NCBI GenBank assembly: GCA_016617785.1
Contig: JADILM010000006.1
Location: 930,001-994,000 of the forward strand
Direction: 5' to 3'
Source of the DNA: Sporobolomyces roseus
Taxonomy: Eukaryota > Basidiomycota > Microbotryomycetes > Sporidiobolales > Sporidiobolaceae
DNA length: 64,000 bases
A program made the translations under genes and the position numbers. The notes beneath the pieces were generated by a model. It saw nothing but the letters and a program-made list of their open reading frames with translations. It was not told the origin of the DNA and searched no databases. Position 1 is the stretch's first letter. The number at the start of each line of letters is the position of its first letter. Of the stretch, positions 24,105 to 33,649 are shown one piece after another.

Positions 24105-25193
24105 TCAAAGCTCGGAAGCTAGAGGAGGTCTAGCCGTAGGAGTGATCCTCGTGCCGCCGCTGTCTCCTCCCAACCGTGGTGTACCTAAGCCACCTGGAGT
24201 CGAAGGTATCGAAGGCGAAGGTGAATTGCGCAAGTCTCCGAAACTCCTCTTCTTGACGAGCATACTTTCGATCGTTGCCTTGACTGACGAGATCTTTGCA
24301 GCGCCAGGTGGAGGAGTACCAGTAGGTGAAGCTGGTGCTGATACTGGAGGAGTAGAAACGACAACAGCTGGTCTTGGAGAATCGGTCGAAGTTGATGGTG
24401 GAAGAATGACTTGAGTTTTCGAAGAGAATTGTTGAGACCCTCGACCAGCGAAGCCTTCTATATCTAAGTCACCTCCGTCTCCTTCCGCTCCTCTGTCCCC
24501 CGAATCGACACTGAGGAACCTCAAAGCACGAACGAGCTCATCTGCCCATTTTTCACTAAAAGTTTCTCCTATCTCTATCGGTTCCGCCTCATCCTCTTCA
24601 TGCCAAATTTGTTTGTTCGGAGCATCTTCAACTATTTGTTCCCATCCTACTGGTGGTGAACCGGGTGGAGAGATGAGAAAGTTTTTGCCAGTTGAAGGGA
24701 CTGAGAGGAGAGTACTGCTGAGGGATGTAGGAAGGGGTACAGGGATAGATGGACCGAAGAATGCTCGGAGTGGTTGTCTGTGTCAGCCGTATAGAATCAT
24801 GAGTAACTTGTGAGAGTTGGAGTGAAGAGTAGGAAAGAGAGAGAGGAAATCGAAAATTTGGAAGTCGTGTCAAGCAATTGAAATGGCAACTCACGGTCTA
24901 GCATCCTGACTTGATGTGTTCGTACTGTTTCCTATTGATTCTTGTTCATCCTCCCAAACGAATCCATCCATTTCTAGTTTAGCGTTGGTTGCACTCTCCA
25001 CCTCGTCATAGATCAATAATACTCTTCCCAAACTCTCCAATGGTGTCCAGGATAGCATATTACCATAGCTGGCGAAGTGAAGCTCGAACAGGGGCAGGAG
25101 AGAGGGAGAGAAGAGGAGAGAAGGAAGTACGAGAATGAGCGAGTTGGAAGGCGTAGGCTTGACACGTCGTGTTCGTGGTGGTGATCTTGACAT
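24105..25193 (-). CDS. Calcipressin / regulator of calcineurin (RCAN family)
   Basis: Calcipressins bind and modulate the Ca2+/calmodulin phosphatase calcineurin. Two exons (25193-24895 and 24777-24105) give 323 aa. The RRM-like fold is visible as TNP-like strand NSLILVLPSLLF, then LHFASYGNMLSWTPLESLG and RVLLIYDEVESA. The calcineurin-binding signature is complete: FLISPPGSPPVGWEQIVED, within the second exon. The C-terminal ~120 residues, after WADELVRALRFLSVDSG, are Ser/Pro/Thr-rich (ASPTGTPPPGAAK; SPSIPSTPGGLG) and may hold phosphorylation sites. A tempting intron at 25,130-25,083 is rejected because reading through it restores the family's first strand. It is on the same strand as the snoRNA transcript, which starts close downstream of its stop. 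Confidence 0.88.
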
Positions 25194-25665
25194 CCTACTA
25201 CTTCAGGTTGCTGAGTGCGGGAGTTGGAGAGGAGGAGGGACGGGTGTGAAAGGGAGAGAGAGCAGTTTCGCAATCTTTTGAATTCGAAAACTCTCGCAGC
25301 GAGAAGCGTTTCATCTGGAAAACGACTGCCAATGCTTTCAAAGCCGAGGCGATGATCGAAGGAGGAGCAGCTCTCTCGGACTCGAACAGGATGAAGAACG
25401 AGATGAAATCTATAATCCTATGGAGTCGATAATTGCGAAAGTGTTACGGAAAGCTATGATAGTACAACGGATCTAGCCCCCAAAACTGTAAGGAGGTAAC
25501 GATAGAAAGAGGGAGGAGGGTAAGGAGTGAGGGAGGGAGGAAGATGTAAAGGAAACGAAACAGAACAATGAAAAATGAAGAGAAATTTTGGACCCCTTGA
25601 GAAGCAGAACATAACCCGAAAGATGATAGAGAGAGAGAACGATAAAGAGGGAGAATAGGTGTGAT
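25194..25665. other. Intergenic upstream of calcipressin, downstream of ADE4
   Basis: About 470 bp. The part near 25,500-25,660 is A/G-rich (plus strand) and fits the 3' end of the minus-strand amidotransferase gene. No gene is seen. Confidence 0.45.
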
Positions 25666-28006
25666 CTAGTCGTGTTCGTTTCCTAGTCCGACGAGGATAC
25701 TAGGTTTATCAGCGTGATAAGCCGATTCATTCGATAATCCGACAACTTGATTGATATCACCTCCTCCTGCGACTTCTCCACCTCCCGAAACGTCTCCCAG
25801 CGGTTGAGTTTCCAAGATCTCATCACTTTTATTCTTACCATTCACCGAGACCATGGCAGGACCTGCACCAGATCGTTCAGCCTTCGCTTTCGCATTGTCA
25901 CTCCTCAAATCCTCGAGTCCTTGCAAGTAAGCGGCATCGACTCCTCCAGTTACGTATTCTCCAGTGAAGACTGAGCAATCGAATTGAGTGATCGAAGGGT
26001 TGAATTGAGAACAGGAGGCGACGAGGTCGGGAAGGGTTTGGAAGATGGTCAAGTCGGCGCCGATGTAGTCGGAAATCTCTTGCTCTGTTCGGTTGTGCGC
26101 GACGAGTTCTTTGCGAGATGGCATGTCGATACCGTAAACGTTGGGGAAGCTGTCCAATACTCTCTCCGGTTAGCATCGCTGTGGTTCTCGACCAATATTA
26201 AGGGAGAGTGAGACCGACCGAATAGGAGGAGCACAGGAAGCCATGATGACCTTCTTCGCACCAGCGTCACGAGCCATTTGGATGATTTCTTTCGAAGTAG
26301 TTCCTCGAACGATGGAATCGTCAACAATCAAGACAACCTTTTCGTTGAACTCGAGGGCCATAGCGTTGAGCTTTCGTCGAACGTTCTTGCGTCTACATAT
26401 TCTCGTCAAACGAGATCGGTCGGAGGTACAAGTGAGTGAGATTTGGAAAAAAAGATTGGTGCTCACCTGAGTTCTTGACCAGGCATGATGAAAGTTCTGC
26501 CAACGTAACGATTCTTGACGAATCCTTCCCGGTATGGCACGCCGAGGTTTTGAGCGAGTTGAAGAGCGGCGACCCTCGAAGTATCGGGTACGGGGATAAC
26601 GACATCGACCTTGATCCCTTCTTTCATGAGTTTCGCTTTCGCGTTCATGGCGAGAGCGTCTCCCATCGCCATACGAGATCGATAGACCGAGATACCGTCG
26701 ATGACTGAGTCGGGTCGGGCAAAGTAAACGAATTCGAACATGTCGGGAGCGAAAACTCGGGAGGGTGAAACGTTTCGAAGACTGAATCCATTCGCCGTGA
26801 TGACGATCGCTTCTCCTGTAAATTACGTTTGACGAAGCAGGTGTCAGTGAAACAGTAAACGAAAGGCGAAAAAAAAAGAGAAGGGAGAGTGCATAATTTA
26901 CCAGGTTTAACATCAGTCCAATCCGAGAATCCCAAAGCATCACAAACGACGCTCTCACTAGCCATCATGTAATCCCAACCGTTCTCTACCGTCTCACTCT
27001 TCCTCTTCGCCCACCCCATCGGTCTGATTCCATTCGGATCCCTGAACCCGAAAATTCCATAACCAGCGATCATTCCCGCGCACGCGTAAGCTCCCGAAGT
27101 AGTTTGCATGACTTCTCGAATCGCTCGGAAAATGTCGTCTTCGTCGATACGGAATTTGCCGGTTTTTTGAAGGGCGTCGGCGAGCAAGTTGAGGAGGAGC
27201 TCAGAGTCGGAGGAAGTGTTGATATGTCGGTGGGCGTAGTGGTCGAGGTAGTATCGAAGATGTTCGGTGTTGGTCAAGTTACCGTTCTATAGCAAAACCG
27301 AGCGAATCGAAGTCAGTTTCATCGTAAGGAAAAGTTGCGAAAGAGAGCAACAGAATGAAAACTAACGTGACCGAAAACGATACCATAAGGCGAGTTGACA
27401 TAGAAGGGTTGGGACTCTGAGTGAGCCGAAGATCCCGCCGTAGGGTAACGAGCTACTCCCAAAGCATGCCTCATCAGCTTTTCAATCCCAAACTTGCGAA
27501 GACCGTGCGAAAAGAAATATGCTCACCATGTCCTACACCCATTCCACCGATCAACTGACTCAAGTTCTTTGCATCCAACAAATCCCTGACCATTCCGTTT
27601 CCTTTACATTGATAGAACCTTCCTTTGGGACCACAAGTAACTATTCCACATGCATCTTGACTATCATTCTCGAGAACGGGATAATCAGCGGGGAGTTGAA
27701 AGGGAGGAGGAAGGAAGGGAGAAGCATACCCTCGATGTTGGAGTAGTTGTAGACCTTCGGCTAGTTCTGGTGCGACGTTGTTTTGCGAGGCGAGAAGGAT
27801 TGCGAGCACACCACCTGAGAAGAATCGAAGGGGGAAGAAGGAGGGTTAGCTAAATGGTATTGAAGCAAGATCCTGCTGCTGTTTGATAGTGATAGGGGTG
27901 TGGGGTAAAGGAGGGTAGAACGGGACGGAGTTGAACGGGAAAGAAAGAGGAAGGGAAAAGGAAAAAAGTTGGAGAACGCGAAAGAAGGTGTCAAAGACTC
28001 ACACAT
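25666..28006 (-). CDS. ADE4: Amidophosphoribosyltransferase (purine synthesis, first step)
   Basis: This enzyme transfers the amide of glutamine to PRPP to give 5-phosphoribosylamine. The first coding exon holds only four bases (ATGT, 28006-28003); splicing to 27814 creates [14 protein letters not shown], so the nucleophilic Cys2 codon is itself split. The glutaminase half has [13 protein letters not shown] (across another intron), [11 protein letters not shown] and [11 protein letters not shown]. The synthase half has [25 protein letters not shown] and the PRPP loop [15 protein letters not shown]. The tail contains [19 protein letters not shown], then a Gly/Asp-rich extension ending LGNEHD. 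Roughly 560 aa and eight or more exons. No propeptide precedes Cys2, as in other eukaryotic yeasts. Confidence 0.93.
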
Positions 28007-28185
28007 GATGACGAGAGCTCTTTTGGTGGGGCTTGTAGAGGAGTAGTACCCTTAGGTAGACACTTTGGAGGAGAGGGGGGAAAGGGAGGAGGTGGTTGCG
28101 GAGTCAAAGCAAGAGAAGGGAAATAAGAAATCCTCTGTTGGTTTCATCAACTCGATTTACACCTTCAGACTCGACCGACCTGACC

Positions 28186-28673
28186 ATGTTAGGCACATTG
28201 AGGCGGCTAGCTCAACAGGCAATCCCCCCAACTCCCCGCCTGCAAGAACTCCTCAAACTTCGATCTCAAATCTTTCAAACTACTTACAACCCGGAATCAC
28301 TGAGGACTGGTTCAAAGGTGTTGAAAGCGAGGTTGAGGGGTCCCGCTATGCTGAGGTATTATGGTCAACGATTCACGGGATGGAAAGGGTTGAACGAGGC
28401 GATTCCGGGATTGGGATTGAGAGATATACATGAGGAGACTAGGTAAGTCATACTCTTTCCACTCTCTAGATGTAGGGAATGAGAGCATTGATGGCATGTG
28501 CGTTCTACAGATTGGCCGATTTGGAAGCGATGAGGAAACGAGGCAAAGTCAAGCCAAAGAAGGGTACACTTTCTCTCTTTCTCTTTCCTTCTCCCCTTTA
28601 GGATTGCTCCAGCTGACTTTCGATCGAACCCACAACAGGACAAGGACGACGTGCGTCAATGAAGAAGCGATAG
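28186..28673 (+). CDS. Mitochondrial small-subunit ribosomal protein mS33
   Basis: Three exons (28186-28442, 28511-28563, 28639-28673) give 114 aa. The core RSQIFQTTYNPESLRTGSKV then LKARLRGPAMLRYY matches the mS33 (MRPS33/Rsm27) pattern of NP..RTG.K.L...L.GP...YY. The C-terminus, made only by splicing, is basic: LADLEAMRKRGKVKPKKGQG then RRASMKKR. The N-terminus (MLGTLRRLAQQAIPPTPRL) is short and basic, suiting a small mitoribosomal protein. It is divergent from ADE4, with about 180 bp between start codons. Confidence 0.85.
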
Positions 28674-29064
28674 ATCTCGTTCCAATCCCCCTCGATATTC
28701 GTTGTCCGCCCTCTCTCTGTCTGTATACCCTCTCCCTTCTCCCGTCTTTCGTATCAACTGCTCTCCCCTTGTACCGCTCAGAGCGGTTGTTTCAACACTC
28801 GCATTGCTATCTCCTATTCTTCCCTTTCCTGACACGAGAGGAAACAATTTGGCGAGGAACTCATTTTCCCTTCGCTCGTCTTTTTCGCTTTGAACTCCTT
28901 TCTTTCCCTCTGCCTCACTTCTTTTGCCAGCCCATTGTCTCCGCTCTGCTCGTCGTCGCCGATGGACTGATGCCGCGGAGCTTTTCGGACTTTCTCCAAC
29001 TTATTCTCTCGCTCCTTCTTTCTCTTTCTTTCTTCCCGCTCTCCCATTCTCGCTCACGTTCCTC
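28674..29064. other. Pyrimidine-rich region upstream of the syntaxin gene
   Basis: About 390 bp, C/T-rich on the plus strand, 3' of mS33 and 5' of the syntaxin gene. It carries the 18-bp string CCGCGGAGCTTTTCGGAC at 28,973, which is nearly repeated at 22,940. No gene is seen. Confidence 0.45.
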
Positions 29065-30283
29065 ATGTCAAAGCTACTCAACCTACCCGTGAGCAATTCC
29101 CACTCTTCTCCCTTTCTCGCATTCGCCAACTCGTTCGAATAACTCAGGGTACTGGCTCATCGAGTCGTAAAGATGGTTATCACGCACTCGAGGAACCCGT
29201 CAAATCTCACACCGTATCAGCAGGAGGTATACAACAAGAGATAGAATTAGGAGATTTAGCAAACCATGAATTCTACGACCAAGTAACAACCTCTTTCCCT
29301 CCTCTCACTCTCCTTCGTCCCTCTCTCGCTAATCTCTCTGTTCTGAATCGCTAGGTCGCCGCAATCCGAGAGTCCATTAGGCAATACGATGCCCGATTGA
29401 CTCTATTACAATCGAAACAGATTTCGTCCTTGCAACCAAACGATGCTTCAACCGCCGAATCGATTTCAGTCGAGCTCACTTCGCTCAACAATGAACTCTC
29501 GCTGGTTTCAAACGAATTGAGGAAGCAGGTTGGAGTGTTGGGAGAACAAGTTGGGAGGGATGAAGCAAGGAGGGGGCATTGGGAGAATTTGAGGGGCTCC
29601 TTGAAGAGGGCCGTCGAGAGACAACAGAAGTTGGAGATGGAACAGAGGGAGAGAGTAAGAGAGAGGGTAAAGAGACAATACCTCATTGGTACGTCAAAGA
29701 GCATGATCTACAGTCAATCACATCTGTATTGACTGTTCGGTTGATGTAATTGCGTACAGTGAAACCTGATGCGACAGAAGAAGAAGTGAAAGAACTCCTC
29801 TCGACTTCCTCCTCTTCCACCGCTCCCCAGATCTTCTCTCAAGCCTTGACCTCCTCACAACGTACCACCGCCGCTCTCTCCGCCCTGAACGAAGCGAAAT
29901 CTCGTCAAACAGAACTAGCCTCCCTCGAATCGTCCCTAATCGAACTCTCTCAATTGATCCAACAAGTCGCCGATCTAGTCGTACAACAAGATTCACAAGT
30001 GGTCAAGATTGAAAGTAACGCCGAAGGGATCGAGGATGATTTGGACAGTGGAATGAAGGGAGTTCAGAAAGCGAAATTGAATGCGCTGGGTGCAAGACAT
30101 AAGAGGAAGATTTGTGCTGCGATCGGATTGACAATGTTGGTTATCATTGTCGTGGTCGTTGTGGTACAGTTCAAGGGGAGTGGAGGAGTGGCACCAGGAG
30201 GTGAGACGAAGGTGGAGGATCCTGCGAAAGAGGCAGAGGTCAAACAGGAATGGGCACTCGATAGGGGTGTCATTGGGATATAG
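29065..30283 (+). CDS. Plasma-membrane syntaxin (Qa-SNARE, Sso1/2-like)
   Basis: Qa-SNAREs of this type drive fusion of secretory vesicles with the plasma membrane. Four exons (29065-29088, 29148-29282, 29355-29688, 29760-30283) give 338 aa; the first coding exon is 24 nt (MSKLLNLP). An N-terminal Habc-type helical region contains DLANHEFYDQVAAIRESIRQ and ERQQKLEMEQRERVRERVKR. The characteristic IVKPDATEEEVKEL linker is formed across intron 3. The SNARE helix runs from LASLESSLIELSQLIQQVAD to IESNAEGIEDDLDSG, with the ionic-layer Gln in LVVQQDSQV. A transmembrane anchor IGLTMLVIIVVVVVVQF follows. Unusually for a syntaxin, about 38 further residues (GGVAPGG...RGVIGI) follow the anchor and would be outside the cell or in the vesicle lumen. 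Confidence 0.9.
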
Positions 30284-30497
30284 CTCTTTTGTAGGTCGCC
30301 TTGTTATCTGTGTCTTTTCTATTTCTCCTTTCGTCGACGTTGAGTCGAAAGCGAGAGAGACCAAGCTCGGTTTCGCTGTGAATGTCGAACAGCAAGAGCC
30401 CCATCTCGCAGTGCTACTAGCGCTTCGATGACCGTTACACAATACTAGCAGAAGGGCGAAGTCGATGGCAAATACAACAACACGATATGAGTCCTAT

Positions 30498-32513
30498 CTA
30501 CTTGAATTCCTTCCCGAATACCTCTTTCCTATACCTCGCCCCTCTTGTAATACTCTTCTTTCTCTTCTTCGTTACTCCCCCTCCATCTTCTTCGTCGCCC
30601 TCGACAGCCGCCTCCTCTTTCTTCTGAGGCAACAATTCTCTCCTGGTAACTTCCAACGCTTGACTCCATTCCTCCTTCTCCAGCCCCGAACACCTCTGTA
30701 ACAGATCAACGAGGTATCCAGTATCCCTCATCTCCCGCTGTACCATCCAATCCGGTGGTGATTCCCTTGCTCCTTCCCCTTCTTCTCCCTCTCCTTCCTC
30801 CTGATCAATCGATTTCCCCCTCCACAACCCAACCCGAATCTTCCTCGCCTCTAATATTTTCCTAATCGCTTCAATCGCCAACGGACCCTTCAAATTCCGT
30901 TCGACTCTACTTCTCCTCCTTCTCTCCTTCTCCTCAATCCCGAGAGTACCTCCAAACAAGTCCTCCTCTTCTCGACCATCTCCCTTGTTACTCAATTTCC
31001 CTTTCTCCCATAAACGAATGATGGAGAGTACGACGGTCGAGTGCGTAGAAGAGTTTGGTTCGATTCGATGAACGTGGAAAGTTTCGAGGACGACTATGGC
31101 GGAGGGATAATCTTGGTTCGAGAGGAAGAGGGACAAGAACGAGTTGAGGAGAGTCGCCGAGGATGAGATAGTCGAATTGGAGGTGGATGAAGCGAGAGGA
31201 TCTGGTTGAGGAGTAGGTAAACGAAGTGAGGGTCGATTCGAGGTGAGCACCAATCGGGTTGCGAGGAGTTGTGCGAAGAGAGAGCGGGACGAAGGAGTGT
31301 AGGATTCGGTGTAGGGTAAGGGAGAGAGGTCGAGTAAAGGTGAGTGATGGATTCTACCTCGTTGTCTTCGGGTTTGATCACTGACTAGTTTCGCTCGGGT
31401 CGCTAGTTTCCAAGATGCCGCATCTCGTACGACTCCTTGAGAGGTTGCGTCTGCGAGATCGAAGAGATTCCAGATGCCCCAGAAGGAAGAGAAGCGTTTC
31501 CGAGAGAGTTCGGTTCGGAGGAGGGCGTTCAAGAATGCGGTCGAAGGAGCGAGTCGATCGTGCTTCGTAAGCTGGAGTAGGAGGTATGCTGGATCTTTCG
31601 ATGCGGGAAGAGGAGGAGAGTTGACGGCGAAGTGATTGAGCAGAGCGAGGTAAGGTGGTTCTGGAGGAGAGGACGATTTCGATTCTTCAGGTCGACTTCC
31701 GCGTACCGCCAAGTGACCAGTTCTCCAATCCTTGAACAGCAGTTGCGCTTTCATAACATCCCCCGCTGCTGCCTGTGCCGCGATCGCTTGTGCCCACAAC
31801 CTCGCACTTCCAAATTTCCCTTCCTCCAAAGTCCCTCTATACGCCTCAAACACCTGTTGACTCCAATCATTCCTCCCCATCTTCTTCAACACATCCATGA
31901 CTGTTTCAATCATGTTTTCATCTATTTCCTTCCCTTCTTGCTTCTCCCTCTGGATCCCTACTTGAATCCACCTCAAAACTTTCACCAATTTCTCCGAATC
32001 AAACAATAATTCGTTCCCGCATGATCTCAACAGTTTCGAAGAGAGTCTAGTCGAGATTTGATAGCCTTTCGAATGCATCTCGTTGATTGCTGAGAGTGCG
32101 AAGAGAGGTTGTCGGTAGAGAAAGAAGATCCAAGTTAAGCCTTCGAGTGTACGATCAGTGTGAGTGGTCGAGGGATCTTTGAGAGCTTGAAGGAATAGGT
32201 CGAGAGCTGCTCGAGGTCGATTACGAGAGAGGTGATGGATCATTTGGGTTCGAAGTTGAGCTCCCGATAAAGATTCCTTCTTCTTCCCCTTCTTCTGAAG
32301 TGGTTGGACGGGCTTGATCTCCTTTCGTTCATCTTGACGTTCGAGTGGGAGAGTAGGTGAGGGTGTGGGAGGTCGAGGTGATTGGGTTGAATGACATCGA
32401 TTGAAAGGAGAAGAAGAAGTGAGGGAAGAGAGAGCAGTGATTTTAGTGAGGTTGGCGTAGATGGAAGTAGGGGAGACTATAGAGAGTCTGGTAGCAGTCT
32501 CACGAAAGAGCAT
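30498..32513 (-). CDS. Putative mitochondrial PPR-like helical-repeat protein
   Basis: A single 2,016-nt exon encodes 671 aa from the ATG at 32513; an in-frame ATG at 32600 would add 29 residues but the later start exposes a classic mitochondrial presequence (MLFRETATRLSIVSPTSIYA). After a Pro/Lys-rich linker, helical pairs resembling degenerate pentatricopeptide repeats appear: RNRPRAALDLFLQALKD, LFALSAINEMHSKGYQIS, WSQQVFEAYRGTLEEGKFGS and AAAGDVMKAQLLFKDWRTG. The C-terminal part is very rich in Glu/Lys/Arg. Fungal PPR proteins act in mitochondrial RNA metabolism; the target is unknown, and the repeats are too degenerate to be certain without a profile search. It lacks introns, unlike nearly every neighbour. 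Confidence 0.6.
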   Translation of the reverse strand: MLFRETATRLSIVSPTSIYANLTKITALSSLTSSSPFNRCHSTQSPRPPTPSPTLPLERQDERKEIKPVQPLQKKGKKKESLSGAQLRTQMIHHLSRNRPRAALDLFLQALKDPSTTHTDRTLEGLTWIFFLYRQPLFALSAINEMHSKGYQISTRLSSKLLRSCGNELLFDSEKLVKVLRWIQVGIQREKQEGKEIDENMIETVMDVLKKMGRNDWSQQVFEAYRGTLEEGKFGSARLWAQAIAAQAAAGDVMKAQLLFKDWRTGHLAVRGSRPEESKSSSPPEPPYLALLNHFAVNSPPLPASKDPAYLLLQLTKHDRLAPSTAFLNALLRTELSRKRFSSFWGIWNLFDLADATSQGVVRDAASWKLATRAKLVSDQTRRQRGRIHHSPLLDLSPLPYTESYTPSSRSLFAQLLATRLVLTSNRPSLRLPTPQPDPLASSTSNSTISSSATLLNSFLSLFLSNQDYPSAIVVLETFHVHRIEPNSSTHSTVVLSIIRLWEKGKLSNKGDGREEEDLFGGTLGIEEKERRRRSRVERNLKGPLAIEAIRKILEARKIRVGLWRGKSIDQEEGEGEEGEGARESPPDWMVQREMRDTGYLVDLLQRCSGLEKEEWSQALEVTRRELLPQKKEEAAVEGDEEDGGGVTKKRKKSITRGARYRKEVFGKEFK

Positions 32514-33649
32514 TCGAATAGCATCGAGGTGAAATGGGGAAGGGCAAAGAAGCGGCAGCGAGTTTTTCGAAAAGTCAAGCAGCAGACGACAACAGCACAA
32601 TTCAGAGGGTCATTTACAGGCAGTAGACTTTTGAGTCTCATCTCTCTCCATCTCTCACGAGTCTGCAGTTCATTGGATGTGATAGGAAGTGAGGAGAGAA
32701 TTAATCTTTTCATTAAAAAAACTGTCTGTAGAACTTCGAACCGTAGGCCTTACTCCTCGTTTAACCCTCAAGTGAGATCCTTCAAAGTTCACCAGCGTGT
32801 CCGCGGTTCCATCTAAAAGTCCTCAAAACTCGGGAATTGAACGAAAAGAGGGACTGCCTACCGAAGATACGTCTACTCATCCTGTAAGAGATGTTGTTGT
32901 TCTAGTCGGTCTCCAATCACTTAAGTATTGTTCTCGTAGGGTGCCGTGAACCTTGTAGATCCAAAGTTGACGGTCGAGGGAAACGACATGGTTATGCGAA
33001 GAAGAAAGAGTGGCTCTTCTGAACCGCTCGAGTTTTGCTCTCGTCTAGAAAAGTCTGAAACACCTTCTACTATTCCGGTTTCAACAACATTGCATAACTA
33101 TTAGTTGTACGGTCTTCTACAAAAGGCGGTGTAGTCCACTCCAAACCCTTCGTTTGGAGTTATCTTTTTCCACCTCTTTTTCACTCCTTCACTTCATTCC
33201 CGCTTGCGTTCAACAGCTTCCGTCTGGTACAGGAACTTGTTACGTAAATCCATTTCGTCTCGTTGTTGTCGACGCAGTCACAAGGCGTGAAGGGGACGTT
33301 CGAAGCGACCGAGAAGAAACTCCGGAGAAACGACAAAACAGAAGACGGCACAAAGCTTTTTCCGAAACGTAGAGAAACAAGAGAAAACAGAAGACGAAGA
33401 ACTACACAAGATGAGGGAATAATATCGCCTTGGTCGAGTGAGTAACTGTAGAGAGAGGGGCGAGAGAAGGGAAAGAACGAAGATACAAATCCTCTAGGTC
33501 CCACGATTTTTTCGGTTTCGAGTTGGAGATATTGAGGTTGAAGTGAAGGACACTGATAGAAGCGTGTGAGGAGGATAGGAAACCGGAGGAGAAAGGGTCG
33601 GACGAGGAGGTCGGAAGAAAGAGCGAGCGAAAAAGTCCATTGAGTAGCT
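32514..33649. other. Long intergenic region with a small hairpin
   Basis: About 1.1 kb between two minus-strand genes. Overlapping frames at 33,154-33,693 on both strands lack motifs and are treated as chance. The only structure seen is the hairpin at 33,138-33,160, listed separately. Confidence 0.45.
33138..33160. other. Perfect 9-bp hairpin followed by T-rich sequence
   Basis: ACTCCAAAC, a five-base loop CCTTC and GTTTGGAGT form a perfect stem, followed by TATCTTTTTCC on the plus strand. It could be the 3' stem of a small plus-strand RNA or a transcript-end signal, or chance. Confidence 0.3.

Noticed and set aside
25083..25130. Apparent intron near the start of calcipressin (GTACTT...CGAG)
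   Set aside because: Reading through it gives NSLILVLPSLLF and the expected first strand of the RRM-like fold, so it is coding.
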